From Caulobacter sp. SLTY (GTDB lineage: Bacteria; Pseudomonadota; Alphaproteobacteria; Caulobacterales; Caulobacteraceae): a stretch of 64,000 bases of DNA. Shown here piece by piece: positions 43,041 through 51,271 of this stretch (positions are counted from its first letter, which is position 1; each line of letters begins with the position of its first letter). The position numbers and the translations under genes were made by a program. The stretch is from positions 62,001 through 126,000 of the forward strand of contig NZ_JAAALA010000009.1 in the NCBI RefSeq assembly GCF_009905535.1. Direction: 5' to 3'. The notes beneath the pieces are model-generated. The model did no database searches and was not told the DNA's origin. It saw nothing but the letters and a program-made list of their open reading frames with translations.

Positions 43041-43607
43041 ATGCGCCTTGCCGCCCCCCGCATCGCCCCCGTCGCCGACGCCGAGTTCACCGAGGACCAG
43101 AAGGCGGTGCTGGGGCCGATGGTCGCCACCGGTCGGCCGGTGCTGAACATCTTCCGCACCCTGGCGCGGTCGCCGGCGGCGCTGAAAGGCTTCCTCGGTT
43201 GGGGGGAGTATGTGCTGTCGAGGAAGAATGACCTGCCGGCGCGGGAACGGGAGATCGTGGTGCTGCGCATCGGCTGGCTGTGCAAGGCCGGCTACGAATG
43301 GACCCAGCACGTGCCGATCGGCATCCGCGCCGGCCTCACCGAGGCCGAGGTCGAGCGGATCAAGCAGGGCGCCGACGCGGGCTGGAGCGACGCCGACGCC
43401 GCCCTGATCCGCGCCTCCGATGAGCTGCACCACGATCACTTCATCAGCGATGCGACCTGGGCGGCGCTGAAGGCGCATTTCAGCGACAAGCAGTGCATGG
43501 ATCTGGTGTTCACCGCCGGCCAGTACACCCAGGTCTGCATGATGCTGAACAGCTTCGGCGTCCAGCTCGACCCGGGCCAGACCCTGGACCCGGACCTGAG
43601 GGGGTGA
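43041..43607 (+). CDS. Carboxymuconolactone decarboxylase (AhpD-like) family protein
   Basis: A 188-residue all-helical protein from the ATG at 43041, preceded by GAGAGGAAA. It contains REREIVVLRIGWLCKAGYEWTQHV, where AhpD-type members have a redox CxxC and His. Here a single Cys and EWxxH remain, which is the common 4-carboxymuconolactone-decarboxylase-like form. The proteins form trimers or hexamers. It is divergent from the ArsR/SRPBCC unit and precedes the GntR gene by 70 bases, where a GntR operator lies. Its reaction is uncertain; peroxidase-like or decarboxylase roles are both found. Confidence 0.9.
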   Translation: MRLAAPRIAPVADAEFTEDQKAVLGPMVATGRPVLNIFRTLARSPAALKGFLGWGEYVLSRKNDLPAREREIVVLRIGWLCKAGYEWTQHVPIGIRAGLTEAEVERIKQGADAGWSDADAALIRASDELHHDHFISDATWAALKAHFSDKQCMDLVFTAGQYTQVCMMLNSFGVQLDPGQTLDPDLRG

Positions 43608-43631
43608 CGACGGCCGCAAACGCCCTGGTTG

Positions 43632-43644
43632 ATTGTCTGACAAT
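43632..43644. promoter_or_regulatory. GntR/FCD operator-type palindrome upstream of the second GntR gene
   Basis: ATTGT-CTG-ACAAT is a perfect 13-bp palindrome 33 bases before the regulator's ATG, inside the probable promoter. A near-identical copy with a TTG centre lies at 44390. Confidence 0.65.
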
Positions 43645-43677
43645 ACTGTACCGTGATGCCGTGAACCGGAGACTGTA

Positions 43678-44361
43678 ATGGCCGAAGCCGAGATTCCCGC
43701 CCGCGGGTCGCTGCCGCTGGACGCCCGGCTTTCGCAGTTGCTCATCCGCGAAATCATCGCTGGGGATTACCCTCCCGGCTCCTGGATCCGGGAGCAGGAG
43801 GTCTCCGCCCGGCTGAAGGTGTCGCGCGCCTCGGTGCGCGAGGCCCTGCGCAATGTCGCTTACGCCGGCTTCGTTGAGATCCAGCCCTGGCGCGGGGCCC
43901 AGGTGGCCCAGATCTCGCGCGGAGAGCTGCTCGATATCTTCAGCCTGTTGGCCGAAACCTATGCCAAATGCGCCTACTGGGCGGCTGATCGCTTTCCCGC
44001 CGAGCACATTCCCCGCCTTTGGGAGCTGTTGGATGCCGCCGGCCGGGCGGTTCAGGGGCGGAGCGACCCCAAGGAGCATTTCGAAGCGTCGTTCGCCCTG
44101 GGCCAGCTTATCGGCCGCCATTCGGGCAGCCGGCTGGCCTATCGCATGCTGGTCCAGGTGGGGAACCTGGCCCTCTGGCAGCAGAGCCTGCTCGTCCCCG
44201 GGTCGGACCACAGCTACGAGCAATCCCTGTCGGCGCACCGGGTTCTGGTCTCCGCCATCGAGGCGCACGAGGCCGAGATCGCCGAGTCCGCCGCCAGGAT
44301 GATCGTGATGATCACCCGCCGCTCGCTCGAGGACGGCGCCGTTGGCGCTCGCAGGTCGTAA
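43678..44361 (+). CDS. GntR family transcriptional regulator, FCD domain
   Basis: A 227-residue FadR-subfamily regulator with CCGGAGA upstream of the ATG. The winged helix is IIAGDYPPGSWIREQEVSARLKVSRASVREALRNVAYAGF. The FCD ligand domain follows (DIFSLLAETYAKCAYWAA, HFEASFALGQLIGRHSGS, EQSLSAHRVLVSAIEAHE), with metal-ligand histidines of the usual pattern. Its own promoter and that of the TonB receptor downstream both carry TTGT-N3-ACAA sites, so it is the likely repressor of the receptor-hydrolase-sulfatase operon. It is not closely similar to the paralogue at 10509. Confidence 0.93.
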   Translation: MAEAEIPARGSLPLDARLSQLLIREIIAGDYPPGSWIREQEVSARLKVSRASVREALRNVAYAGFVEIQPWRGAQVAQISRGELLDIFSLLAETYAKCAYWAADRFPAEHIPRLWELLDAAGRAVQGRSDPKEHFEASFALGQLIGRHSGSRLAYRMLVQVGNLALWQQSLLVPGSDHSYEQSLSAHRVLVSAIEAHEAEIAESAARMIVMITRRSLEDGAVGARRS

Positions 44362-44389
44362 GAAATACGATAAAGCCTATCAAAAAAGT

Positions 44390-44402
44390 ATTGTTTGACA
44401 AT
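44390..44402. promoter_or_regulatory. GntR/FCD operator-type palindrome upstream of the second TonB receptor
   Basis: ATTGT-TTG-ACAAT, in the AT-rich 86-base gap between the GntR gene and the receptor. TTGACA (44395-44400) inside it may be the -35 of the receptor promoter, so binding would block transcription. Confidence 0.65.
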
Positions 44403-44447
44403 TTATTTGAATGAGAGAAATCTCCCGATCAACAAGAGGGAGGATCC

Positions 44448-46907
44448 ATGCCGCATCATCGTCAAACCCTGTTCGCCGCCGCCGGTCTCGGCGTCGTCCT
44501 GGCTGCCTTGGCCTCAGCGCCGGCCGCCATTGCGCAGGACGTGCCGGCCCCGCCGGCCGCTGCCACGGACGTGGGCGAGGTGATCGTCACCACCCGCCGT
44601 CGCGACGAAGCGCTGCAGGACGTGCCCGCCGCCGTCAGCGCCATTACCGCCGGCGACCGCGAGGCGCTGTCGCTGGAAAACCTCGACGACTACCTGCGCC
44701 AGGCGCCCAGCGCGAGCCTGATCGCCTCGGGTCCGGAATACCTCAACGACATCTCCATCCGCGGCCAGGGCGGCGGCCGCCTGGGCTTCTCGGAAACCGC
44801 GACCGGCCTGTTCCGCGACGGGATGTTCGTCGCCGGTGGCGGCTTCGGCGGTCGCTCGCTCAGCCGGCTGGACTTCTTCGACGCGGCGCGGGTGGAGGTC
44901 ATGCGCGGGCCGCAGGGCGCCCTGTTCGGGCGCAACTCGGTGGGCGGGGCGGTGAACGTGGTCACACAGACTCCGGTGGACGCCTTCGAGGCCAACGCCA
45001 CCCTGCGCCTGCAGGACCCCGACCACGTCGCGTTCGAGGGGGTGGCCAACATCCCGCTCATCGACGGGGTGGCGGCCCTGCGCATCGGCGGCATCGCGGT
45101 CGATCAGGCGGGGGGCGAGGTCCGCAACCTGACCACCGGCAACTATCTCGACTACAGCCGCTTCCAGGCCCTGCGGGCTGCCTTGCGCTGGACGCCGAGT
45201 GACACCCTGACCATCGACTTCATGTTCGAAGGCTCGCGCAGCGAGGCGCCAGCCTTCGGCAACCTCGGCCGCCGGCCGCTGCGGGCCGACGGCACGGTGA
45301 TGGATCCCTCGCCGGACCTGCGGGCCGATATGAACCGCGAAGGCGGCGCCGAGATCGACGACAATTCCTACTTCCTGACCGCGGTCTGGGACCTGGGCTT
45401 CGCCGACCTGAACATGCGCGCCAGCTACAAGCAGCGCGACGGCATGCGCGGTGGCGAGGACAACGACCACTTCGCCGGCCAGAGCAGCATCGACGTCACC
45501 CCGGGCGCGGACACCCGCGGCCCCGACTACACCCTGGTACAGGCCGAGGATTTCAGCCGCACCGGGGTTCAGGCCTTCCTGGCGTCCAAGGGCGAGGGTC
45601 GGCTCAGCTGGCTCGTCGGCGTCGAATATCTGTCGTCAGAAGCGACCGTCGACCTCGATCCCAACCTCTGCCCCGCCTACACGGGCACGGCCCAGCCGGC
45701 GACGGCGGGCTGCTATGTCGGCGCCGCCGGGGCGCTGACCGGCGTTCCGGCCCAGGTGCGCAACGCTGCCCGGCTTGGCCTCAACCACGACCTGTTCGAG
45801 GAAGGCCTGGAATCGCCCTCCCTGTTCGGCTCGCTGGAGTTCGCCTTCACCGACAGCACCCGCCTGGGGCTGGAGGCCCGGGTCCAGACCGACAGCAAGG
45901 ACTACCGGATGCAGCGCTGGTCGGAGGACCCGCTGGTCTATTTCGGGGCTGGCGCCGTGCCGGCCGGGATGATGGCCCCGATCACCGTCGACCCCGACGG
46001 CGCCGGCGGCCCACTGCCCGCCTCGCCCGTGCAGTTCTGTGCGCCGACGCAGACCGGCTGTTCCGCCGCCCTGTCGGCCGTCGATATCAGCACGGACGCC
46101 GAATGGACCTTCGTGACCCCCGCCGTCACCCTGACCCAGAAGTTCGGCGAGAACAGCACCGGCTACCTGCGGTTCGCCACCGCCTACCGGCCTGGCGGCT
46201 TCAACACCAACCTCGGCCCAACCAATGTGCGGGACGTGCTGCTCGACCAGCTGCAGTACGATCCGGAGTACATCTACAGCTATGAAGCCGGCTGGAAGGG
46301 CCGCCTGTTCGGGATCAGCCTGGCCGGCGCGGTCTACTACAGCTGGACCAACGAGGTGCAGGTGACCACCGCGCCCTCCGCCCTGGCCCGCGGCTTCGTG
46401 CTCGACAACGCCGGCGACGCCACCATCGTGGGTTGGGAAGTGGAGGCCCGCAAACGCTTCCGCATCGGTCCCGGAACCCTGGACGCCTTCCTGGCGGTCA
46501 GCGGGCAGCAGGGCGAGTTCGACGAGGGCGCCGAGGTTCTGTTCGACAGCAACGGCGATGGCGTGCCGGAGCTGAACGACCTGGAAGGCAACGAGGTGCC
46601 CCGCATGCGGGACTACCAGATGGTCTTCAACCTGGCCTACCGCTTCCCCATCGTCGGCAATTGGAACGGCCTGGTCTCGACCAGCTTCCAGATGGCGGAC
46701 GGCGGCTATGAGACCCCGCTGAACACCGCTTCCTATGAGGGCTACAAGCTTCTGGACGGGCGGATCGGGGTCAGCAACGGCACCGTGCGGCTGTCGGTGT
46801 TCGGCCGGAACCTGACCGACGAGCGCTACATCACCAACATCCTCAACACCAACGAGTACTACAATGAGCCCCGGGTCATCGGGGTCGAACTTGGCGTGGA
46901 GTTCTAG
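44448..46907 (+). CDS. TonB-dependent outer-membrane receptor
   Basis: An 819-residue outer-membrane transporter with GAGGGAGGA upstream. The signal peptide ends near AAIAQ (residue about 29). VGEVIVTTRRRDEALQDVP lies at the plug start, followed by LDDYLRQAPS, ISIRGQGGG and ARVEVMRGPQGALFGRNSVGGAVNVVTQTP. The barrel ends in the C-terminal Phe of GVEF. There is no STN domain. The downstream lipoprotein alpha/beta hydrolase and sulfatase begin 4 and 76 bases after their predecessors' ends or less, so the three form an operon for uptake and processing of one substrate, possibly a sulfated ester. The identity of the substrate is unknown. Confidence 0.94.
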   Translation: MPHHRQTLFAAAGLGVVLAALASAPAAIAQDVPAPPAAATDVGEVIVTTRRRDEALQDVPAAVSAITAGDREALSLENLDDYLRQAPSASLIASGPEYLNDISIRGQGGGRLGFSETATGLFRDGMFVAGGGFGGRSLSRLDFFDAARVEVMRGPQGALFGRNSVGGAVNVVTQTPVDAFEANATLRLQDPDHVAFEGVANIPLIDGVAALRIGGIAVDQAGGEVRNLTTGNYLDYSRFQALRAALRWTPSDTLTIDFMFEGSRSEAPAFGNLGRRPLRADGTVMDPSPDLRADMNREGGAEIDDNSYFLTAVWDLGFADLNMRASYKQRDGMRGGEDNDHFAGQSSIDVTPGADTRGPDYTLVQAEDFSRTGVQAFLASKGEGRLSWLVGVEYLSSEATVDLDPNLCPAYTGTAQPATAGCYVGAAGALTGVPAQVRNAARLGLNHDLFEEGLESPSLFGSLEFAFTDSTRLGLEARVQTDSKDYRMQRWSEDPLVYFGAGAVPAGMMAPITVDPDGAGGPLPASPVQFCAPTQTGCSAALSAVDISTDAEWTFVTPAVTLTQKFGENSTGYLRFATAYRPGGFNTNLGPTNVRDVLLDQLQYDPEYIYSYEAGWKGRLFGISLAGAVYYSWTNEVQVTTAPSALARGFVLDNAGDATIVGWEVEARKRFRIGPGTLDAFLAVSGQQGEFDEGAEVLFDSNGDGVPELNDLEGNEVPRMRDYQMVFNLAYRFPIVGNWNGLVSTSFQMADGGYETPLNTASYEGYKLLDGRIGVSNGTVRLSVFGRNLTDERYITNILNTNEYYNEPRVIGVELGVEF

Positions 46908-46911
46908 ACCA

Positions 46912-47952
46912 ATGGCCACCTACAGCCCCCGCACCTGGGTCGCTTTCGCCGCCGCCGGCGCGCTGGCATTGAGCGCGGTCGGGGGTTGCGCGGCCGCCGC
47001 TCCTCCCTCCGTTACCGCAATGGCGGCGGTCGCGACTCCGCATGAGGTCACCATCGTCAAGGGCGAGTGGGTCGACGCCAAGCGCGGCCGCACCATCCCC
47101 TACAAGCTCTACCTGCCCAGCGGCGCGGGACCGTTTCCGGTGGTGGTCCATTCCCATGGCCTGGGCGGCAGCCGCGAGGGCTCGACCTACATTAACGAGG
47201 CGCTGGCCCGCGAAGGCATCGCCGTCTTCGCCATCCAGCATCCGGGGTCGGACAGCAGCATTCTGAACCCGGAAACCATCGGCGCCAGCCGCCAGGGCCG
47301 GCTACAGCTGCCGCCCGGCGCCGCCGAGGGCCGGTTCGGTGACCTGCCCTTCGCCCTCGACCAGATCACCGCCCTGAATGCCGAGGGCCCGTACAAGGGC
47401 CGCTTCAACTTAGCGCGGATCGGCATGGCCGGTCATTCCTTCGGCGCCCTCTCGACCCTGATCGCGGTCGGCCAGTCGCTGCCGGTCGTCGATCAGCAGT
47501 ACAGGGATCCGCGCATCCGGGCGGCCATCGTCTACAGTCCCAACAAGCCGCGCCAGGGCGAGGCGGGGCCTGCCTTCGCCAAGGTGAAGACCCCGATCCT
47601 GCACTTTACCGGCACCAAGGACTCCACGCCCCTCGATCTTGAAAAGACCCCCTGGGAACGGACCATCCCCTTCCAGACCATCACCGGCGCCGACCAATTC
47701 CTGATCGTGCTGCACGAAGGCGACCATGGGGTGTTCGGCGGCCGGCTGGGCGGCGGCGGGCTGAACAAGCCGACCGATGCGGCCCACACCGCGGTCATCA
47801 AGGCCGAAAGCATCGTCTTCTGGCGCGCCTGGCTGCTGGACGACGCGGCCGCTTCGGCGCAGCTTTGCGACATCCCCACCCGGGTCGCGGCCCAGGCGGA
47901 CGGCTATGTGAAGGCGCAGCGCTGCGGAGCGCCGACGCCTCTGCCGCAGTAA
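46912..47952 (+). CDS. Lipoprotein alpha/beta hydrolase (PAF-acetylhydrolase-like)
   Basis: 346 residues from the ATG at 46912, five bases after the receptor stop. The N-terminus has a hydrophobic stretch ending in SAVGGC, a possible lipobox with Cys near residue 26, so it is exported. The domain resembles dienelactone/PAF-acetylhydrolase-type enzymes: KLYLPSGAGPFPVVVHSHGLGGSREG supplies the oxyanion region, GMAGHSFGALST carries the nucleophile Ser176, and HEGDHGVFGG supplies the His. It probably cleaves an ester in the periplasm. The sulfatase gene follows 16 bases downstream. Confidence 0.88.
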   Translation: MATYSPRTWVAFAAAGALALSAVGGCAAAAPPSVTAMAAVATPHEVTIVKGEWVDAKRGRTIPYKLYLPSGAGPFPVVVHSHGLGGSREGSTYINEALAREGIAVFAIQHPGSDSSILNPETIGASRQGRLQLPPGAAEGRFGDLPFALDQITALNAEGPYKGRFNLARIGMAGHSFGALSTLIAVGQSLPVVDQQYRDPRIRAAIVYSPNKPRQGEAGPAFAKVKTPILHFTGTKDSTPLDLEKTPWERTIPFQTITGADQFLIVLHEGDHGVFGGRLGGGGLNKPTDAAHTAVIKAESIVFWRAWLLDDAAASAQLCDIPTRVAAQADGYVKAQRCGAPTPLPQ

Positions 47953-47968
47953 GCAGGAGGACCGGAGT

Positions 47969-49447
47969 ATGCGCGCCCTGATGGCCCTGGCGGCCGCCCT
48001 CATCCTCACCGCCTGCGCCGGCCATGCGGAAACCGAGGTCGCGCAGCCCAAGCGGCAGCCTAACGTCATAGTCATCCTGGTCGACGATCTGGGTTATGGC
48101 GATCTGTCGACCTACGGCGGGTGGATCCCGACGCCGCACATCACCGCCCTGGCCGCCTCGGGCGCGCGGTTCACCGAGGGCTATGTCAGCGCTGCGGTCT
48201 GCGCGCCCTCGCGCGCCGCCCTGCTGACCGGCCGTCCCCAGACCCGGTTCGGCTTCGAGTTCAACCCGGTAGGGCGCGACGCGACCAGCGGCCTGTCGCG
48301 GGGCGAGACCCTGATGCCCCAGGTGATGAAGCAAGCCGGCTACGCCACCGGCATGGTCGGCAAGTGGCACATCGGCTCAGGCCCAGGCTTCCACCCGCTC
48401 GACCGGGGCTTCGACAGCTATTTCGGCATCCTCGGCGGGGCCGGCGACTTCTGGCTGGAGCAGAAGCCGGGCGACATCCACGCCGCCATCGACGGGGATC
48501 AGCTGACCGTCCGCTCCCGCATGCCGGTGGTGCGCGGCCGCGAGCCGGTGACCGAGACCCGCTACCTGACCGACGCCTTCACTGACGAGGCCATCGATTT
48601 CGTCGAGGCCAACAAGGACCGCCCCTTCTTCCTTTATCTGGCCCACACCGCGCCGCACACGCCGCTGCAGGCGACGGCCCAGTACGCCGCCCGCTTCCCG
48701 GACATCAAGGACCCCCACAAGCGGGCCTATGCCGCCATGGTCTCCGGGCTCGACGACAACATCGGCCGGCTGATGGCGGCGCTCAAGGCGCGGGGGTTGG
48801 AGCGCGACACCATCGTGGTCTTCCTCAGCGACAACGGCTGCGCCCACTATGTGCGCGGGGCCTGCACTAACAAGCCGCTGGCCGGTTTCAAGGGCATGTA
48901 CTGGGAGGGCGGCATCCGGGTGCCCTTCATCCTGTCGGCGCCCGGCCGGGTCGCGCCGGGCCAGGTGATCGCCACCCCCGTCTCCAGCCTCGACCTGATG
49001 GTCACCGCCGCCCGCGCCGCCGGGGCGGCGCCGCCCGCGAAGGCTGAGGGTCTGGACCTGATCGGCCTGCTCAAGGCGCGGGGCAAGGCGCCCGAGCGCG
49101 GCCTGTTCTGGCGAACGGGCCCCAACTATGCCGTCCGCGAGGGCCGTTGGAAGTTGGTGGTGGTCAACAAGACCGACGACCTCGACGATCCTGCCGGCGT
49201 CTACGGCTCGCCCACCCCGGACGGGGTAGGGGCGGTGATCTCACCGCTGGGCCAATGGGTGCTTCTCTATGATCTGGCCGCCGATCCCGGTGAAAAAGTC
49301 GACCTGTCCGCCCGCCATCCTGAGGTGGTGAAACGGCTGATGGCCAGCTACCGCGCCTGGGACGCGAACAACGCCCCGCCGATGTGGACCAGCCGCCGCC
49401 AGTTCCGCACCGAGGTCGAGGGCTACAAGGTCCAGCTCTACAACTAA
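47969..49447 (+). CDS. Lipoprotein arylsulfatase-family sulfatase
   Basis: A 492-residue type I sulfatase, with AGGAGG eight bases upstream. Lipobox LILTACAG gives a lipid-anchored Cys at about residue 16. The metal site is VILVDDLGYGDLSTYGG. The formylglycine precursor Cys78 lies in VCAPSRAALLTGR (CxPSR, so it needs formylglycine-generating enzyme encoded elsewhere). GKWHIG and SDNGCAHY complete the active site. It hydrolyses a sulfate ester outside the cytoplasmic membrane. It is the last gene of the receptor operon controlled by the second GntR protein. Confidence 0.94.
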   Translation: MRALMALAAALILTACAGHAETEVAQPKRQPNVIVILVDDLGYGDLSTYGGWIPTPHITALAASGARFTEGYVSAAVCAPSRAALLTGRPQTRFGFEFNPVGRDATSGLSRGETLMPQVMKQAGYATGMVGKWHIGSGPGFHPLDRGFDSYFGILGGAGDFWLEQKPGDIHAAIDGDQLTVRSRMPVVRGREPVTETRYLTDAFTDEAIDFVEANKDRPFFLYLAHTAPHTPLQATAQYAARFPDIKDPHKRAYAAMVSGLDDNIGRLMAALKARGLERDTIVVFLSDNGCAHYVRGACTNKPLAGFKGMYWEGGIRVPFILSAPGRVAPGQVIATPVSSLDLMVTAARAAGAAPPAKAEGLDLIGLLKARGKAPERGLFWRTGPNYAVREGRWKLVVVNKTDDLDDPAGVYGSPTPDGVGAVISPLGQWVLLYDLAADPGEKVDLSARHPEVVKRLMASYRAWDANNAPPMWTSRRQFRTEVEGYKVQLYN

Positions 49448-49528
49448 GCGATCCGGCCAATTTGGCTCTTCTGTGAGGCGAGCGCCCCTTGGCGCCGCGC
49501 CGCTCCAATGGTTCACTCCTGATTAACC

Positions 49529-50644
49529 ATGGGGGTGTGGGCGATGATGAAGGGCCGCAAGTACGAGTCGTTCCACCGGGCGCGTCGCCCGGCGCGGCGG
49601 CTGCCGGCCTTCGCCTTCCCGCCGGAAGCCGACTTCGTCTTCGACTCCGGCGTCGAGTCCGCCTTCGAAGCCGGGCCGACGATGAGCAACCACATGTCGA
49701 CCGCTGAGGCCGACCTGCTGGACGCGTATTCCAACGCCGTGGTTCGCGCCGTCGAGCATGTCGGTCCAGCCGTGGTCCGGGTGCAACCCCTGACCTCTGA
49801 CCGCAGCTTCGCCGGCGAGGGCTCGGGCTTCGTGGTCACCCAGGACGGCTTGATCCTGACCAACAGCCATGTGGTCCAAGGCTTCAACCGCTTCGCCATC
49901 ATTACCGCGGAGGGCCGGGCGCTGACCGCCCGCTGCGTCGGCGACGATCCGGACACCGACATCGCCCTGTTGAAGGTCGAGCAGGCGGTGCGCCTGCCCC
50001 ATGCCCGGCTGGGCGATTCCAAACAGCTGCGCCGGGGCCAGCTGGTCATCGCGATTGGCGCCCCGCTGGGTTTCGAGGCCACGGTCACCACCGGCGTGGT
50101 CTCCGCGCTGGGCCGTTCTCTGCGCGGTGAGCGCGGCCGGCTGATCGAGGACCTGATCCAAACCGACGCCGCGCTCAACTACGGCAACAGCGGCGGCCCC
50201 CTGGTCAACAGCGCCGGCGAGGTGGTCGGCATTGCGACCGCCGTGATCTCGGGCGCCCAAGGTCTCTGCTTCGCCGTGGCCGCCAACACCGCCAGCTTTG
50301 TAATGGCCGAACTGCTGGCGCACGGCCATGTCCGTCGGGGCTCCATCGGCGTCGTGGCCCAACAGACCCCTGTGCCCCCGGCCATGGCCCGCGCCACCGG
50401 CGTTTCCCAGGCCTACGCCGTCTGGCTGGCCGCCGTCGAACCCCATGGCCCAGCCGCCAAGGCCGGCCTGGCCGAGGGCGACCTGATCATCGCCGCGGAC
50501 GGCAAGCCGCTGACCGGCCTTGATGACCTGCTCCGCGTCCTGGGACCCGGCAGCATCGACCGGTCGATCACCTTCGACCTGATCCGCGCCGGCAAGCGGC
50601 TGACCGTCAAGGTCACCCCCAAGGCCCGCAAGAAGCACGGCTGA
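49529..50644 (+). CDS. HtrA/DegP-like trypsin-type serine protease with one PDZ domain
   Basis: 371 residues. The catalytic triad is His114 (TNSHVV), Asp144 (DTDIALLK) and Ser221 (GNSGGPL). A single PDZ domain covers about 275-365 (GPAAKAGLAEGDLIIAADGKPL). The N-terminal 50 residues are Arg- and Phe-rich (RKYESFHRARRPARRLPAF) with no signal peptide or membrane helix in any of the in-frame starts (49529, 49544, 49547, 49682), so this member is probably cytoplasmic or exported by another way. It may handle damaged proteins. It is alone, with no obvious regulator next to it. Confidence 0.9.
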   Translation: MGVWAMMKGRKYESFHRARRPARRLPAFAFPPEADFVFDSGVESAFEAGPTMSNHMSTAEADLLDAYSNAVVRAVEHVGPAVVRVQPLTSDRSFAGEGSGFVVTQDGLILTNSHVVQGFNRFAIITAEGRALTARCVGDDPDTDIALLKVEQAVRLPHARLGDSKQLRRGQLVIAIGAPLGFEATVTTGVVSALGRSLRGERGRLIEDLIQTDAALNYGNSGGPLVNSAGEVVGIATAVISGAQGLCFAVAANTASFVMAELLAHGHVRRGSIGVVAQQTPVPPAMARATGVSQAYAVWLAAVEPHGPAAKAGLAEGDLIIAADGKPLTGLDDLLRVLGPGSIDRSITFDLIRAGKRLTVKVTPKARKKHG

Positions 50645-50674
50645 CGGCGGCCCGCCCGGGGTCTAGATGATCCG

Positions 50675-51262
50675 GTGACCAACAAGCCCCGCCCCGCCTC
50701 GCCTGACGCCGCCGGCATTCGCGGCCGGGCCCTCGACGCGGCCGCCGCCATCCTGGCCGAGCAGGGGGCGGAGGCGCTGAACCTGCGGGCCATCGCCGAG
50801 ACGGCGGGGATCGGGCTGGCCTCGATCTACCACTACTTCGAGAACAAGGAGGCGCTGCTGGTCAGCCTGGCGCTGATGGGGCTCGAGGACCTGCGGCGCG
50901 ACATCCTCGACTACCAGGCGCGGCCGGAATTCGCCTCGCCGATGCGGGGCGGGGCGCGGGCCTTCTTCCATTTCGTGGAGACGCGGCCGGAGCTGTTCTC
51001 CCTGATGCTGGGCGAGCGGCTGCTGTCGCGGCATTCGGAGCTGCGCGAGGCCGAGTACCGGATGTTCGAGGCCTACAAGGCGGCGGTGCTGGCCGACGAC
51101 CGCATCCCCGCCCACCGCCGCGAGAACGCCGCCCACGCCCTTTGGGCCCTGGGCCGTGGGATGGCGGCGATCATGGCCTCCTATCCGGCCGGCCAGCGCC
51201 CGCCGGAAATCATGGCCCAGCTGGCCGCTGGGGCGGGCTGGCTCATCGATAGGCCGGACTGA
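50675..51262 (+). CDS. TetR family transcriptional regulator
   Basis: A 195-residue repressor-type protein, GTG start at 50675. The N-terminal HTH shows ALDAAAAILAEQGAEALNLRAIAETAGIGLASIYHYFENKEALLVSLAL, which is the canonical TetR pattern. The C-terminal ligand-binding helices are variable, as usual. It is convergent with the P450 gene and separated by nine bases, so it may regulate that gene or itself; no clear operator was found. Its ligand cannot be guessed. Confidence 0.94.
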   Translation: MTNKPRPASPDAAGIRGRALDAAAAILAEQGAEALNLRAIAETAGIGLASIYHYFENKEALLVSLALMGLEDLRRDILDYQARPEFASPMRGGARAFFHFVETRPELFSLMLGERLLSRHSELREAEYRMFEAYKAAVLADDRIPAHRRENAAHALWALGRGMAAIMASYPAGQRPPEIMAQLAAGAGWLIDRPD

Positions 51263-51271
51263 TTTCCTGCT

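Noticed and set aside
49484-49497. GCGCC/GGCGC hairpin after the sulfatase gene
   Set aside because: The stem is short and not followed by a T-run, so I do not call a terminator.
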